Shown here one piece after another: positions 7,196 through 14,912 of a DNA stretch of 17,988 bases. Position numbers and translations under genes: made by a program. The stretch spans positions 1 through 17,988 of the forward strand of contig JBAZRN010000024.1 in NCBI GenBank assembly GCA_041663325.1, written 5' to 3'. Each line of letters opens with the position of its first letter. Position 1 is the first letter of the stretch. The stretch is from CAJBLF01 sp041663325 (GTDB lineage Bacteria > Patescibacteriota > Gracilibacteria > Absconditabacterales > Absconditicoccaceae). The notes under the pieces were generated by a model. That model worked only from the letters and a program-made list of their open reading frames with translations, did not search any database and was not told the DNA's origin.

Positions 7196-7629
7196 AGACT
7201 TTATATGAAGTAAATCTTCATGCTATAAGTATATATATACTCGCCCAAAAGACCAAAAAAACCGTACTTTACCGTCAATTTTACTTGACAGAATTACAAA
7301 AATATAGTTTATTGAGGGATTTATCTCCCAACACAACAAAACATAATAATTATGGGGCTATTCCTGCCCCAAACCCCAGGACCAGTATTTTTACCAGGAT
7401 GCCCCGCCTTGCGGGATAAACGCCAATACTGGACAAAAAAATCCTTTTTCCGCTAGTAAGGCAATATCCCGTGATTCCTTCCTATCACTCTTGGTTTGGC
7501 TTTATTGCTTCCATGAATATATCGAGATTGGATGGATTATTTTTTTTCTTGTAGAATACTCTACTCGGACTACTCTTCATGTTACATTGTTACTAGCGGT
7601 GATATATGGTTTAGCACCCGGGTGAAAAT
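7196..7629. other. Gene-free region with nested inverted repeats, candidate structured RNA
   Basis: No convincing coding frame is present. 7205-7221 is a 6-bp hairpin and 7228-7241 a 14-nt A/T palindrome close to the start of the minus-strand operon. 7353-7432 is notably GC-rich for this genome: TGGGGC (7353-7358) with GCCCCA (7366-7371), or alternatively CCTG (7363-7366) with CAGG (7377-7380); then CCAGTATT (7382-7389) with AATACTGG (7425-7432) enclosing CCCGC-CTT-GCGGG (7403-7415). A perfect 10-nt inverted repeat CCGCTAGTAA (7450-7459) with TTACTAGCGG (7590-7599) encloses GTGAT/ATCAC. CACCCGGGTG (7615-7624) is a palindrome. On the minus strand a 33-codon frame (MKSSPSRVFYKKKNNPSNLD...) lies in 7480-7580; I do not recognise it. 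Confidence 0.5.
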
Positions 7630-7665
7630 AAAAAAAATCAGTCCGGGAAAACCGAACCGATCTGA
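7630..7665 (-). terminator. Rho-independent terminator of the small unknown gene
   Basis: On the minus strand TCAG-AT-CGG (7665-7657), a 10-nt loop, CCG-GA-CTGA (7646-7638) and then eight T residues (7637-7630). It lies 22 nt after the TAG stop of the gene at 7688-8065. Confidence 0.65.
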
Positions 7666-7687
7666 ATAATTTTATACTCTGAACAAC

Positions 7688-8065
7688 CTAACACTCAGGT
7701 CTCCAGGCGAACTCTGGTTTTAACCAGTTTCCTTTTCCAGGAGTACCTTTTTCGATGATGAACACGATGTCAGTGTGTTTAGGGGTAAAGAAACGTTGTT
7801 TTTTAAAAAGATCTAAACACCTAAAGGAAATTCCTTCTTCTTGGTCATCAACCATTTGAATAATTCCCGAGTCCCCTATCATAGGAAACTCATTGCTGGT
7901 ATAAGCTCTCTCACCTATCATTGACGCGCCAACAAGATTGTCAGCATTTGGATAGATATGTACTTGTCTGTCTTTCAGATCAAGTTCCAATAATTCCTCA
8001 GTCGTTATCCGTTTTGTGTTAGTTAACGTTTCTAACGTCCATGACACATATTTCATTTCGTTCAT
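7688..8065 (-). CDS. Hypothetical 125-residue soluble protein
   Basis: Not recognised. It begins MNEMKYVSWTLETLTNTKR, contains an acidic helix TTEELLELDLKDR, a central part with GASMIGERAYTSNEFPMIGDSG, and ends EKGTPGKGNWLKPEFAWRPEC. There is no signal peptide and no membrane segment. None of its eight glycines is encoded by TGA, unlike almost every neighbour, which may mean recent arrival from a standard-code source or chance in a small gene. It has its own promoter (8108-8135) and a good terminator (7630-7665), so it is probably a single-gene transcript. Coding is supported by an intact frame ending in TAG and by the flanking signals. Confidence 0.7.
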   Translation of the reverse strand: MNEMKYVSWTLETLTNTKRITTEELLELDLKDRQVHIYPNADNLVGASMIGERAYTSNEFPMIGDSGIIQMVDDQEEGISFRCLDLFKKQRFFTPKHTDIVFIIEKGTPGKGNWLKPEFAWRPEC

Positions 8066-8107
8066 ATCGTTGATTTTTTTGTTGATTTTTTAGTTTTTAT
8101 TTTATTC

Positions 8108-8135
8108 CTTATATGTATTTATCATTATATGTCAA
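8108..8135 (-). promoter_or_regulatory. Predicted promoter of the 125-residue protein gene
   Basis: TTGACA (8135-8130), a 16-nt spacer and TATAAG (8113-8108) on the minus strand, 42 nt before the ATG. The -35 box matches the sigma-70 consensus exactly. Confidence 0.6.
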
Positions 8136-8147
8136 TCCTATCTGAAA

Positions 8148-9137
8148 CTATCCTCTTAACCTATACCACAATTTAAACGCTCGATATAAAAACTTATTGA
8201 ACACCATGTCGTAGCTTCCATACTGCTCGCTCTTCGTTCCACCCAACGACTCTTTGAACGCGCTGACACTGGCGAGCGGATGTTTTGGAAATCCAGTTGG
8301 CGCTCACCCGCCTGTATCTACTAGATGGAATCAGTTATCTCTCGCTCGTGAGAAGAGTTTGAATTTCAAGAAATGCTGGACTCCGATATTGCTATATTTC
8401 CTATCGAAAAATCCATACGGACAGTAAATTAATTTATCGTCGAATAAACAGATCGTCCCTGCGATCATCTCACCATCGAGAAACGCGCCTATCAGCATTC
8501 ACTTCCCCTGCTGAATATATTTCAACAATCATTCATATTGTGATTTTGAGATAGTATTAAATCACTTCGCATCTGCCGTTTCCTGTCGTTTAGCAAAAAA
8601 TTCTTCATGATTATTTTTGTCGATGATGCGATACTGCATGCCTCCTGCGATGGCTTTTTTAGTGCGTTTTCTGCAGCTTTCGTTCATATCTTTTAAAAGT
8701 TCTTCATCGGATTTTGTTACATCATAGATGATACCTGCCGTAGGCATATTTTCTCTAAAGGCGATTTTTAAGCTAAAATTTGAGTATAAAATCTTTTGTA
8801 ATCCTATTCTAAAATCGCGCATATCTTGCCTAAATTCCTCGCATTTATTGGTTATATTTTCGAAGCTAACTATCTCGTTGATGATTCCTAATTGGAGAAA
8901 AATTCATTTATTTCTGAACTTTTTTCTCAGATTTGCTAGTTCTTTTTGGACATATTTTTCGTCATCGGGAAGCTGAACCCCCATGATCTGATATCGTCTC
9001 GTGGTGAAAGGTCAGAATTTTTTTATTTTTATCGTTCAGAAATATTTTTTACTGAAAAGCTCTACGGTAAACATCGGTTTACGATAGATCTCGTGCTGGA
9101 TATCTTTTCGTAGCTGGGATTGATAAAGATTGTACAT
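8148..9137 (-). CDS. FemAB-family aminoacyltransferase (peptidoglycan bridge or related)
   Basis: FemAB/FemX proteins use aminoacyl-tRNA to add residues to peptidoglycan precursors; relatives act on other acceptors. The 329-residue protein has the twin-GNAT layout: an N-terminal half with EIYRKPMFTVELFSKK and LRKKFRNKGIFLQLG, a basic helix MNESCRKRTKKAIAGGMQYRI (about 145-165), then the second GNAT half with GMLIGAFLDGEMIAGTICLF and YCPYGFFDRKYSNIGVQHFL, and the family ending HLVDTGGGAPTGFPKHP, SAFKESLGGTKSEQYGSYDMVFN. The FK..LGG motif near the end is characteristic. Several TGA codons fall in these motifs, for example in QGKG and TGGGAP. There is no coiled-coil arm insertion, as in the shorter family members. 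It lies 70 nt downstream of valS and is separated from it by a heptamer array, so co-transcription is possible. Confidence 0.82.
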
Positions 9138-9142
9138 GATTT

Positions 9143-9198
9143 GAATTTAGAATTTAGAATTTAGAACGCAGAATTTAGAATTTAGAATTCAGAATTTA
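9143..9198. repeat. Eight-unit heptamer array between valS and the FemAB gene
   Basis: Eight 7-nt units in perfect register: six GAATTTA, one GAACGCA, one GAATTCA. It fills nearly the whole 70-nt gap between the two minus-strand genes. Confidence 0.9.
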
Positions 9199-9207
9199 AA
9201 AATATCT

Positions 9208-11682
9208 TTATTCCACGGTTATATTCCCTTCTTCTCATTTTGCGAAACTGATTTTTGCAGCTCTTGTCCCTGACATAATATCGTCAGCAAACAGGGAAAG
9301 ATCGCTTTGGGAAGTGACTATGAGATGAGCTAATTCTGTTCATAATCACAATTGTTTTTCTGTCTTATACCCACGTACTTTTTCTATAACGACGAGCAAT
9401 TCTTCTACTGCAGTATTGATGTTCGTTAAGTCCTGCGTGATAGGAAAAATGTCGCCATTTGGAAAAGATAAAAGATGAATAGAATCCCCTGTAGTGCTAC
9501 GAGGTCCAGATTGTACCACCGCTGAAGCGGTGCTCGCAAATTCTTTGCTCGTATTTTCTTTATAATATGTCTGATATAATTCTTCAGTGATAAATGGCAG
9601 GTATGGCGAGATAAGTTTGATGATAGCAAAAAAACTATGATACAATGCAAATTGCGCAGAAAGTTTTTGTTTATCTCCATTGGTGTATTTTTCTGGTTTA
9701 TAGATTTTTTCTTTTACTATTTCTAAATAATTGTCACAGAAATCATGTCGAAAGAACTTTTCGAATTCAAGTTTTGCCTGACCATATTCGTACTTATTTA
9801 AGTAGTCAGTCATCGCCTTGGAAGTTTTATTCGCTTGATTGATAATTCGAAGGTCTATGGGGTATAAATTCTGCTCTTCTAGTTGAGTATTTCTTTGGAA
9901 ATCTTCAAGATTCATAAAAACAAAATTCGCTGCGTTTCGTAATTTGGTAATTAGTTTTTGTCCGATTTTAAATTCATTTTCATCGAACATAATATCCTTC
10001 CCTAACTGTCCTCCGGAAGCCCAATATCTTACCGCATCAGCTCATCGAGTAGCAATCACTTGTTCCGGATCAAATTTTGCATTCCCTTTGGATTTGGAAA
10101 ATTTTTCTCACTTCTCTGCCAGACAAAATCCTGACATCATCACATCATGAAAAGCAATCTCTCCTGTCGCGAAATAACTTTGCAAAGTCGTATAGAGTAA
10201 CCACGTACGGATAATATCATGCGCCTGCGGTCTAAGATTCATCGGCAAAATTTTCTGTCCATATCCATCTCTTTCGAGAAATTTCTGATTGATTTGCGGT
10301 GTCAGTCACGATGTAAATCGCGTATCGAGAACTAACGTTTCTCCCCTTACCTGCTCAGCAGTATAACCGTCTGGTAATTCAGATGTCGGATCGATTGGTC
10401 CTCTCGCTAATTGCTGCGCGCTGGGTAGAATAATTTCATCATTAGTAACATTATATCGCACAGGAATAGGTATTCCATATTTTCTGCTGCGGGAGATATT
10501 TCGGTCTCGCTGCAAATTTTCTATCCAGTCATTAGATCTTTTTTTCATAAATTCTGGGTGTCGCTGCATTTTATCATTTTGTCCGAGCAATAATTCTTTT
10601 TTATCTAAGAGATTGACAAACCGCTGCTTGACTGGTATAATCTCTACAGGAACTTTGCCTCTTTCAGAAATTTGTTTGGATTGGATGATCGGATCTCTTT
10701 TGACGACGATATTTCATTTGGACTGAAAAAGTTCCATAATCTTTTCTCTAGCGTCGTTGATCTTGAGACCCTCAATTTCTGGCACGCCAGAATTCTGCAT
10801 CTTACCATATCTATCGATGACAATTTTTTCTCATAAATGATGCTTCTGTATCCAATACACATCTACCTCATCACCATAACTGCAGCACATGACGGCTCCA
10901 GTTCCTTTGTCCATTTTTACTTTATCATCTGCGAGAATGGGTACCTGTATTCCTAATGGCGTAGTAATTTTTTGACCGACATAGCGAGTAAATCTTTCAT
11001 CATCAGGATGAACGAACACAGCAAGACATGCGGGGAGTAATTCAGGTCTGGTTGTTGCTATCACGAGTTTAGATCAGTCTTCTAGAGTGAAATTGAGGTA
11101 GTTGAAAAACTCATTGAATTCTTGTTCCTCTGTCTCCGCCTGCGCGAGCGTGGTCTGCATTTTGGTGCATCGCAAGGCAGGAAAATTTTTGCAAACGATA
11201 TGTCATTCACCATATAATTTAACGAATATTGATTGGGCAATTTGTTGTACTTCAGGAGAAATAGTAGTGTAAAACCTGCTTCGATCAACGGAAAGTCCAA
11301 GTGATTTTCGTAGATTTTCGTATAAGTGTTTATATTTTTCTACTACGTCTAAACATTTTACGATGAAATCTTTGCGTTCTACATCCTTGATATTTATGCC
11401 TAACTCTTTCTCAACGAGCTGCTCGGTAGGGATTCCGTTGTTGTCATATCCCATAGGATAGAACACATTGTAACCAGACATCCTCTTGAATCTCGCGATA
11501 ATTTCTGCTTGGGTATACGAGAAAATATGCCCGATATGAATCTTGCCGGAAACGGTAGGAGGAGGCGTATCTATGCTATAAACTGGTTTTTTCTCGTCTT
11601 TGGAGAAGACATAAATCTGATTATCTTCCCGATATTTTTGCCATTTGGCTTCTGACTCCTGGTGGTTGTACTTGTTTGCCAT
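9208..11682 (-). CDS. valS: Valyl-tRNA synthetase, short archaeal-like form
   Basis: The enzyme charges tRNA-Val. The 824-residue protein shows SIDTPPPTVSGKIHIGH with the HIGH box at residues 49-52, FYPMGYDNNGIPTE, the editing-domain motif ATTRPELLPACLAVFVHPDDERF, RSRKYGIPIPV, DTRFTSGLTPQ and the second signature KFSKS at 527-531 (Phe instead of the usual Met). An anticodon-binding domain follows. The C-terminal coiled-coil arm typical of most bacterial ValRS is missing: the protein ends soon after the anticodon domain. This and SYTQAEIIARFKRMSGYNVFYPMG resemble the ValRS type shared by archaea and Rickettsia. At least ten TGA codons are read as Gly, splitting the gene into four main fragments under the standard code. 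The TAA stop lies beyond TGA codons encoding the last glycines. The start ATG gives MANKYNHQESEAKW. Confidence 0.96.
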
Positions 11683-11714
11683 TACTTAATTACTTTATAA
11701 TTAAAATGATTAAT

Positions 11715-11742
11715 TGATTGCGAATTATGAATTGCGAATTAA
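11715..11742. repeat. Heptamer array upstream of valS
   Basis: Four 7-nt units: TGATTGC, GAATTAT, GAATTGC, GAATTAA. It lies between the valS ATG and the predicted -10 box. Confidence 0.7.
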
Positions 11743-11770
11743 TTAATAGTTTTTTAGTAGAAAATTTCAA
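11743..11770 (-). promoter_or_regulatory. Possible valS promoter
   Basis: TTGAAA (11770-11765), 16 nt, TATTAA (11748-11743) on the minus strand. The -10 box is weak. A transcript would carry the heptamer array in its leader of about 55 nt. Confidence 0.3.
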
Positions 11771-11785
11771 GGTGTTAAGGCGAAT

Positions 11786-11817
11786 AAAAAAAGACAAGCC
11801 GACGAGTGTGACTTGCC
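11786..11817 (-). terminator. Rho-independent terminator downstream of the FISUMP-like remnant
   Basis: On the minus strand GGCAAG (11817-11812), a 13-nt loop, CTTGTC (11798-11793, one G-T pair) and a run of seven T (11792-11786). It ends the minus-strand transcript from 12994 before the valS promoter. Confidence 0.7.
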
Positions 11818-11837
11818 TTATAATATGTCTGTAATTA

Positions 11838-11932
11838 TTACTTAACACAACGAACAGAATAACCATCTTGTGATTTTTACTATAGGCATAACAGTTACTT
11901 CTGCTTTCTGAGAGACTAAACTTAATTGAGTT
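11838..11932 (-). pseudogene. Decayed C-terminus of a FISUMP/DUF1566-like gene
   Basis: Reading the minus strand up to a TAA at 11838-11840 gives KSQDGYSVRCVK, the typical last residues of FISUMP (Fibrobacter succinogenes major paralogous domain) proteins, ending GYSVRCVK/D. Upstream, a different frame gives SLSESRSNCYAYS, like the WSSSE.....AY segment that normally precedes it, so the two parts are joined by a frameshift and a deletion. In the final frame there are TAG and TAA stops just before KSQDG. No start or body of such a gene remains; the coding sequence immediately upstream ends at 11933. The remnant still has its terminator. The family match rests on a short motif. Confidence 0.6.
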
Positions 11933-12994
11933 TTAGGATTCAATTTTTTTGATGTAAAAAATCAATTCATTATTCCCTCCTTGAAGATTAGGAATTTTGT
12001 TATTTCTTTGACAATATTCGGAATAAACACTCTTATATTCTGGATTTTCATCTGGATAGAATAATTTTATATCCGTTTCATTAATCGTCATGTTATTCTT
12101 TAATTTATTAAACCCAACTAATGCTACTACTTTAAAAGAACCCTCAGGTAGTTCAATTACTTTAAAAGCATTTCTTGGCATTTCACTGAATTGAAGAGAA
12201 GAATTTATCTCCCATGCGTGTTTATATGCTTTTTTAAATTCATCAGTTGAAAATTCATCTTTCATTGAAAATCTAGACCAATATTCTTCTTCAAAAGATT
12301 TAATAAGTTCGTCATTTACTTTAATGCCATATTTTAACTCAAATGGTACTGTTTTATCATCAAATTTTTCAACTATTTTTTTAACGTTTTTATTATCTTT
12401 TTTTTGTGATTCTATGGAACTCTTAGTTTTATTTATTCCATTAAAATTATTAATATCTCCTGAAAAAATTTTAATTAAATTTCCTTTGTTGTTGAAGAGT
12501 TCAAGAATCTCTCCTTCGGGATGATTTGGAGTGATATTCCCTGTTTTATCTGTCTCTCTAACCATACTTCTTGACTTTAAAATTCCTTCTATCTCGACAA
12601 AATCATAAGAATAGTCCATGTGCCCGGCAGTTCAATCTGTGACTATCACTTTTTCTTTGCCTTCCCCTGAAACAAAAGCAATAAACGCTTCCTTATCACT
12701 ACCAATCTCTTCTCCTGTGATAAAATTTGGATTTAAAAATTTTCTATTTGGATCTAAATACCAAGGTACATCAGTTCCTGCCGGTTTTTTACCTTCCAGT
12801 TTATAAATTTTTACTGCAACAGCAGACTCTTTTTTAGTAAGCTTGTCCAAAGTTTTTTGAATCTTATCATCAACAAAATTTTGAACAAGTTCTTTTTTTT
12901 CTGTCTTTGAAGTGTCTTCTCTTCTGTTGATTTTACCAATTTCTTGTCTTAGATTTCTAGCTGCTCTTTCTTCTGTAAGATGTTTTTTTGACAT
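11933..12994 (-). CDS. Hypothetical 353-residue protein
   Basis: Not recognised. The N-terminal 60 residues are highly charged and helical (HLTEERAARNLRQEIGKINR, KTEKKELVQNFVDDK). A middle part contains VKIYKLEGKKPAGTDVPWYL and DKEAFIAFVSGEGKEKVIV, a short Lys/Asn/Ser linker (about 205-225) follows, and the C-terminal part (about 225-353) has FEEEYWSRFSMKDEFSTDEF and FKVIELPEGSFKVVALVGF. There is no signal peptide or TM segment. A single TGA at 12632-12634 (Gly in TDGTAGH) joins what the standard code would split into two genes of 120 and 228 residues. It is the only TGA among 20 glycine codons, an unusually low use. The promoter at 13032-13059 is nearly the same as that of the next gene upstream, and a FISUMP-like remnant follows directly. 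Confidence 0.8.
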
Positions 12995-13031
12995 GATGGT
13001 AGGTTAGTAAATAAATGGATTGTATGATTCA

Positions 13032-13059
13032 ATTATACTCAGAATTTCTTATTTTGCAA
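13032..13059 (-). promoter_or_regulatory. Predicted promoter of the 353-residue protein gene
   Basis: TTGCAA (13059-13054), 16 nt, TATAAT (13037-13032) on the minus strand, 37 nt before the ATG. The last spacer bases and the -10 box, ATTCTGAGTATAAT, are shared with the promoter at 13886-13913. Confidence 0.65.
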
Positions 13060-13143
13060 ATTTTAACGGAGGATTCCAGAAAATTAAGAAACAGAAGATT
13101 TAGTCTGAGGATTTCAGAAGATAAAATTTATTTTGCTCGTTTT

Positions 13144-13848
13144 TTATTTGAATAACCAGCCGCTGAAACCATAACTTCTGCTATCTCATTCAGATTCTCG
13201 CATTTCTTCTTTGAATGTAGCATCTTTTTTTCCTCCTGCTAACCAGACCATAAGATAAGAACCCTTTCTGCCTATTTTTGTTCCACGAGGAATATAATAT
13301 CCAGGAAGTTTTTTTCATTTGATATGGGTATTATGAAAATTTTGATAGTGTTCACTTTCTTTGCCTGGATTACCAGCGAGCATTTTCAATTTCTCTTCTG
13401 TAGGAAGATATCTTTGCTCCAAGATTTCTTGTGAACATCATTTATAGGCGCATGCGTATTTCACAAACGATTCGTACGTTATGAAGATCTGCTCTCCTAT
13501 TTCAGGTCAGTCTATATATTCTATAACTTCTACATCGCCTTCTTGATTTACTTTCGCTTTTACTTTTATTTTTTCTCCTCCTTTTTCGTAAGGATTTATT
13601 TCTATCAATTGCCGTTCTGGTCAGCTGCTTTCTACATGCAATGTATGTTCTTCAAATTCAGGAATTTTTTCTGTCTCTTTAGATTCATGAGATATTTTTT
13701 CTGTGGAATTTTTTTTCGTTGTTTGCTTTTTTGCAAGAAGTCATTTCATAAGTTCTGATTTTTCCTCATTAGAAAAAGTTTCCAATGCACTGATAGCTAG
13801 GATATCTTTGTCTATTTTATTCATTTCTTCTTTTTTATTTCCTGCCAT
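13144..13848 (-). CDS. Hypothetical 234-residue protein with FISUMP/DUF1566-like C-terminus
   Basis: The N-terminal 70 residues are charged, rich in Lys, Glu and Ser, and probably helical then disordered. From about residue 105 the sequence resembles the start of FISUMP/DUF1566 modules: FVKYACAYKGC, QRYLPTEEKLKMLAGN (compare ...C...G.RLPTE.E...L), then LPGYYIPRGTKIGRKGSYLMVWLAGG and a final DSRSYGFSGWLF in place of the usual YGFSVRC. The resemblance is partial and by eye. Six TGA codons are read as Gly (for example in KGCS and IKGKK), so the gene is adapted to code 25. There is no signal peptide, so it would be cytoplasmic. The promoter at 13886-13913 is twin to that of the downstream gene, from which it is separated by 149 nt. 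Confidence 0.72.
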
Positions 13849-13885
13849 AGCGGTATTCTTTTGTGTAAATGTTTGTGTCGCTATT

Positions 13886-13913
13886 ATTATACTCAGAAAT
13901 TAAAACTTTGCAA
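13886..13913 (-). promoter_or_regulatory. Predicted promoter of the 234-residue protein gene
   Basis: TTGCAA (13913-13908), 16 nt, TATAAT (13891-13886) on the minus strand, 37 nt before the ATG, the same distance as at the twin promoter 13032-13059. Confidence 0.65.
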
Positions 13914-13997
13914 ATCCTGGTGGATTTATAAACAATTTTTTCCACCCAGGTGCTAACTAAACTGCTTGATTTTTCTACAATCTATCATATATATAAT

Positions 13998-14068
13998 GAA
14001 TTACGAATTAACGAATTACGAATTTTATTATTCTTGATACTTATGTCTTGGTACTTACTACTTATAAT
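13998..14068. repeat. Two heptamer arrays upstream of and across the pilD start
   Basis: 13998-14026 holds GAATTAC-type units (one of 8 nt). 14034-14068 holds TTGATAC, TTATGTC, TTGGTAC, TTACTAC, TTATAAT in register. The pilD start codon ATG (14043) lies inside the second unit, so the array encodes the first residues of the protein. Confidence 0.8.
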
Positions 14069-14912
14069 TATTTTATGACTTATCTTCGGCTCTCTCGGCT
14101 CTGTTGTGATGACAAGATTTGCTGATGGAGTGACGCGAACGAAACTTCATGGCTTCTTTTTTGGACGTTCGCAATGTCCTGATTGTAAACACACATTGAA
14201 AGCTAAAAATTTGATTCCCGTGGTAAGCTATCTGGTTCAATGAGGAAAATGTGCATATTGTTGAAAAAAAATCTCTCGAATATATCCCGTCTTAGAATTA
14301 TTGTGTGCAGGGATTTTTCTCATCACCTATTTTCTACTCAAAGATTTCTGAATTGAGACATTGGTTTTCTGACTCTTGATGAATCGATTCCTTATTCTCC
14401 TTTTGATTTACGATCTGCAAAAATATGAGTTGCATATGGTAATACGAGTACTTTTGACAACCTTGGGAATTCTAGCGAATATCAATATATCCGGAGGAAA
14501 TGATTGAAATTTTTTGATGAGCACAATTATTTTTGGAGTAACATTTTTGTTGATCTATTTTTTTGCAAAACGATATGTAAAAATGAGATTTAAAAAAAAT
14601 GAAGAATGATTTGGCGAAGGTGATATCTATCTCGCAGTAGATATAGGACTATTATTTCCTATCGTTCTCTCATTCCATCACCTCTCGTTCTCACGAATGA
14701 TGCTGGTAAATGTCTTGATTTTGTTTGTCCTGTTGAGTAGTATCATCGGGTTACTCCGAGCCTGACTACAATACTTTTTGAATTGAAAATTGAAAATTGA
14801 AAATTGAAAATTAAATATAGTTCCTTTTTTTCCAGCCATGATAATAGCTTTCCGGCTTCTTTCCTGGAAACTTGGCTTCTTTATCTCTCTTCTCTTTCCA
14901 CTCGCATGATAA
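14043..14912 (+). CDS. pilD: Type IV prepilin peptidase / N-methyltransferase
   Basis: This inner-membrane aspartic protease cleaves and methylates type IV prepilins. The 289-residue protein starts with a membrane helix LLLIIILGLIFGSLGSVV, then the cytoplasmic zinc-site domain with CPDC (45-48) and CAYC (70-73), the N-methyltransferase part, and several membrane helices. The catalytic aspartates are D124 (LLIYDLQKYEL) and D194 in GEGD (191-194), the family's GxGD motif. The end has IVPFFPAMIIA, the family's IPFGPFLALG. TGA codons are read as Gly throughout, for example in LGLIFG and EEGFGEG. Residues 247-257 are encoded by a heptamer repeat between the penultimate segment and the IVPFFP motif. 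The C-terminus is TGA (Gly) directly followed by TAA, and the next gene's ATG overlaps this. The ATG at 14043 gives a normal N-terminus; the ATG at 14075 is in another frame. Confidence 0.92.
14782..14809 (+). repeat. Heptamer tandem repeat inside pilD
   Basis: Four ATTGAAA units in perfect register lie inside the coding sequence and encode about residues 247-257 (NGKLKIENGKL). The TGA of the repeat is read as Gly twice. Confidence 0.88.

Noticed and set aside
7480..7580. 33-codon minus-strand frame as a gene
   Set aside because: It is short, unrecognised, overlaps strong inverted repeats and has no clear promoter, so it was mentioned but not called.
7353..7665. tRNA, tmRNA, RNase P RNA or SRP RNA
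   Set aside because: I looked for T-loop, AGTCCGGG-context and SRP loop signatures; only isolated fragments matched, without the required fold.
9143..9198. CRISPR array
   Set aside because: The repeats are 7-nt units without spacers, and no cas gene is present.
12617..12634. Two separate genes, 12632-12994 and 11933-12619
   Set aside because: They are in the same frame and separated only by one TGA and four codons, so with code 25 they are one gene.
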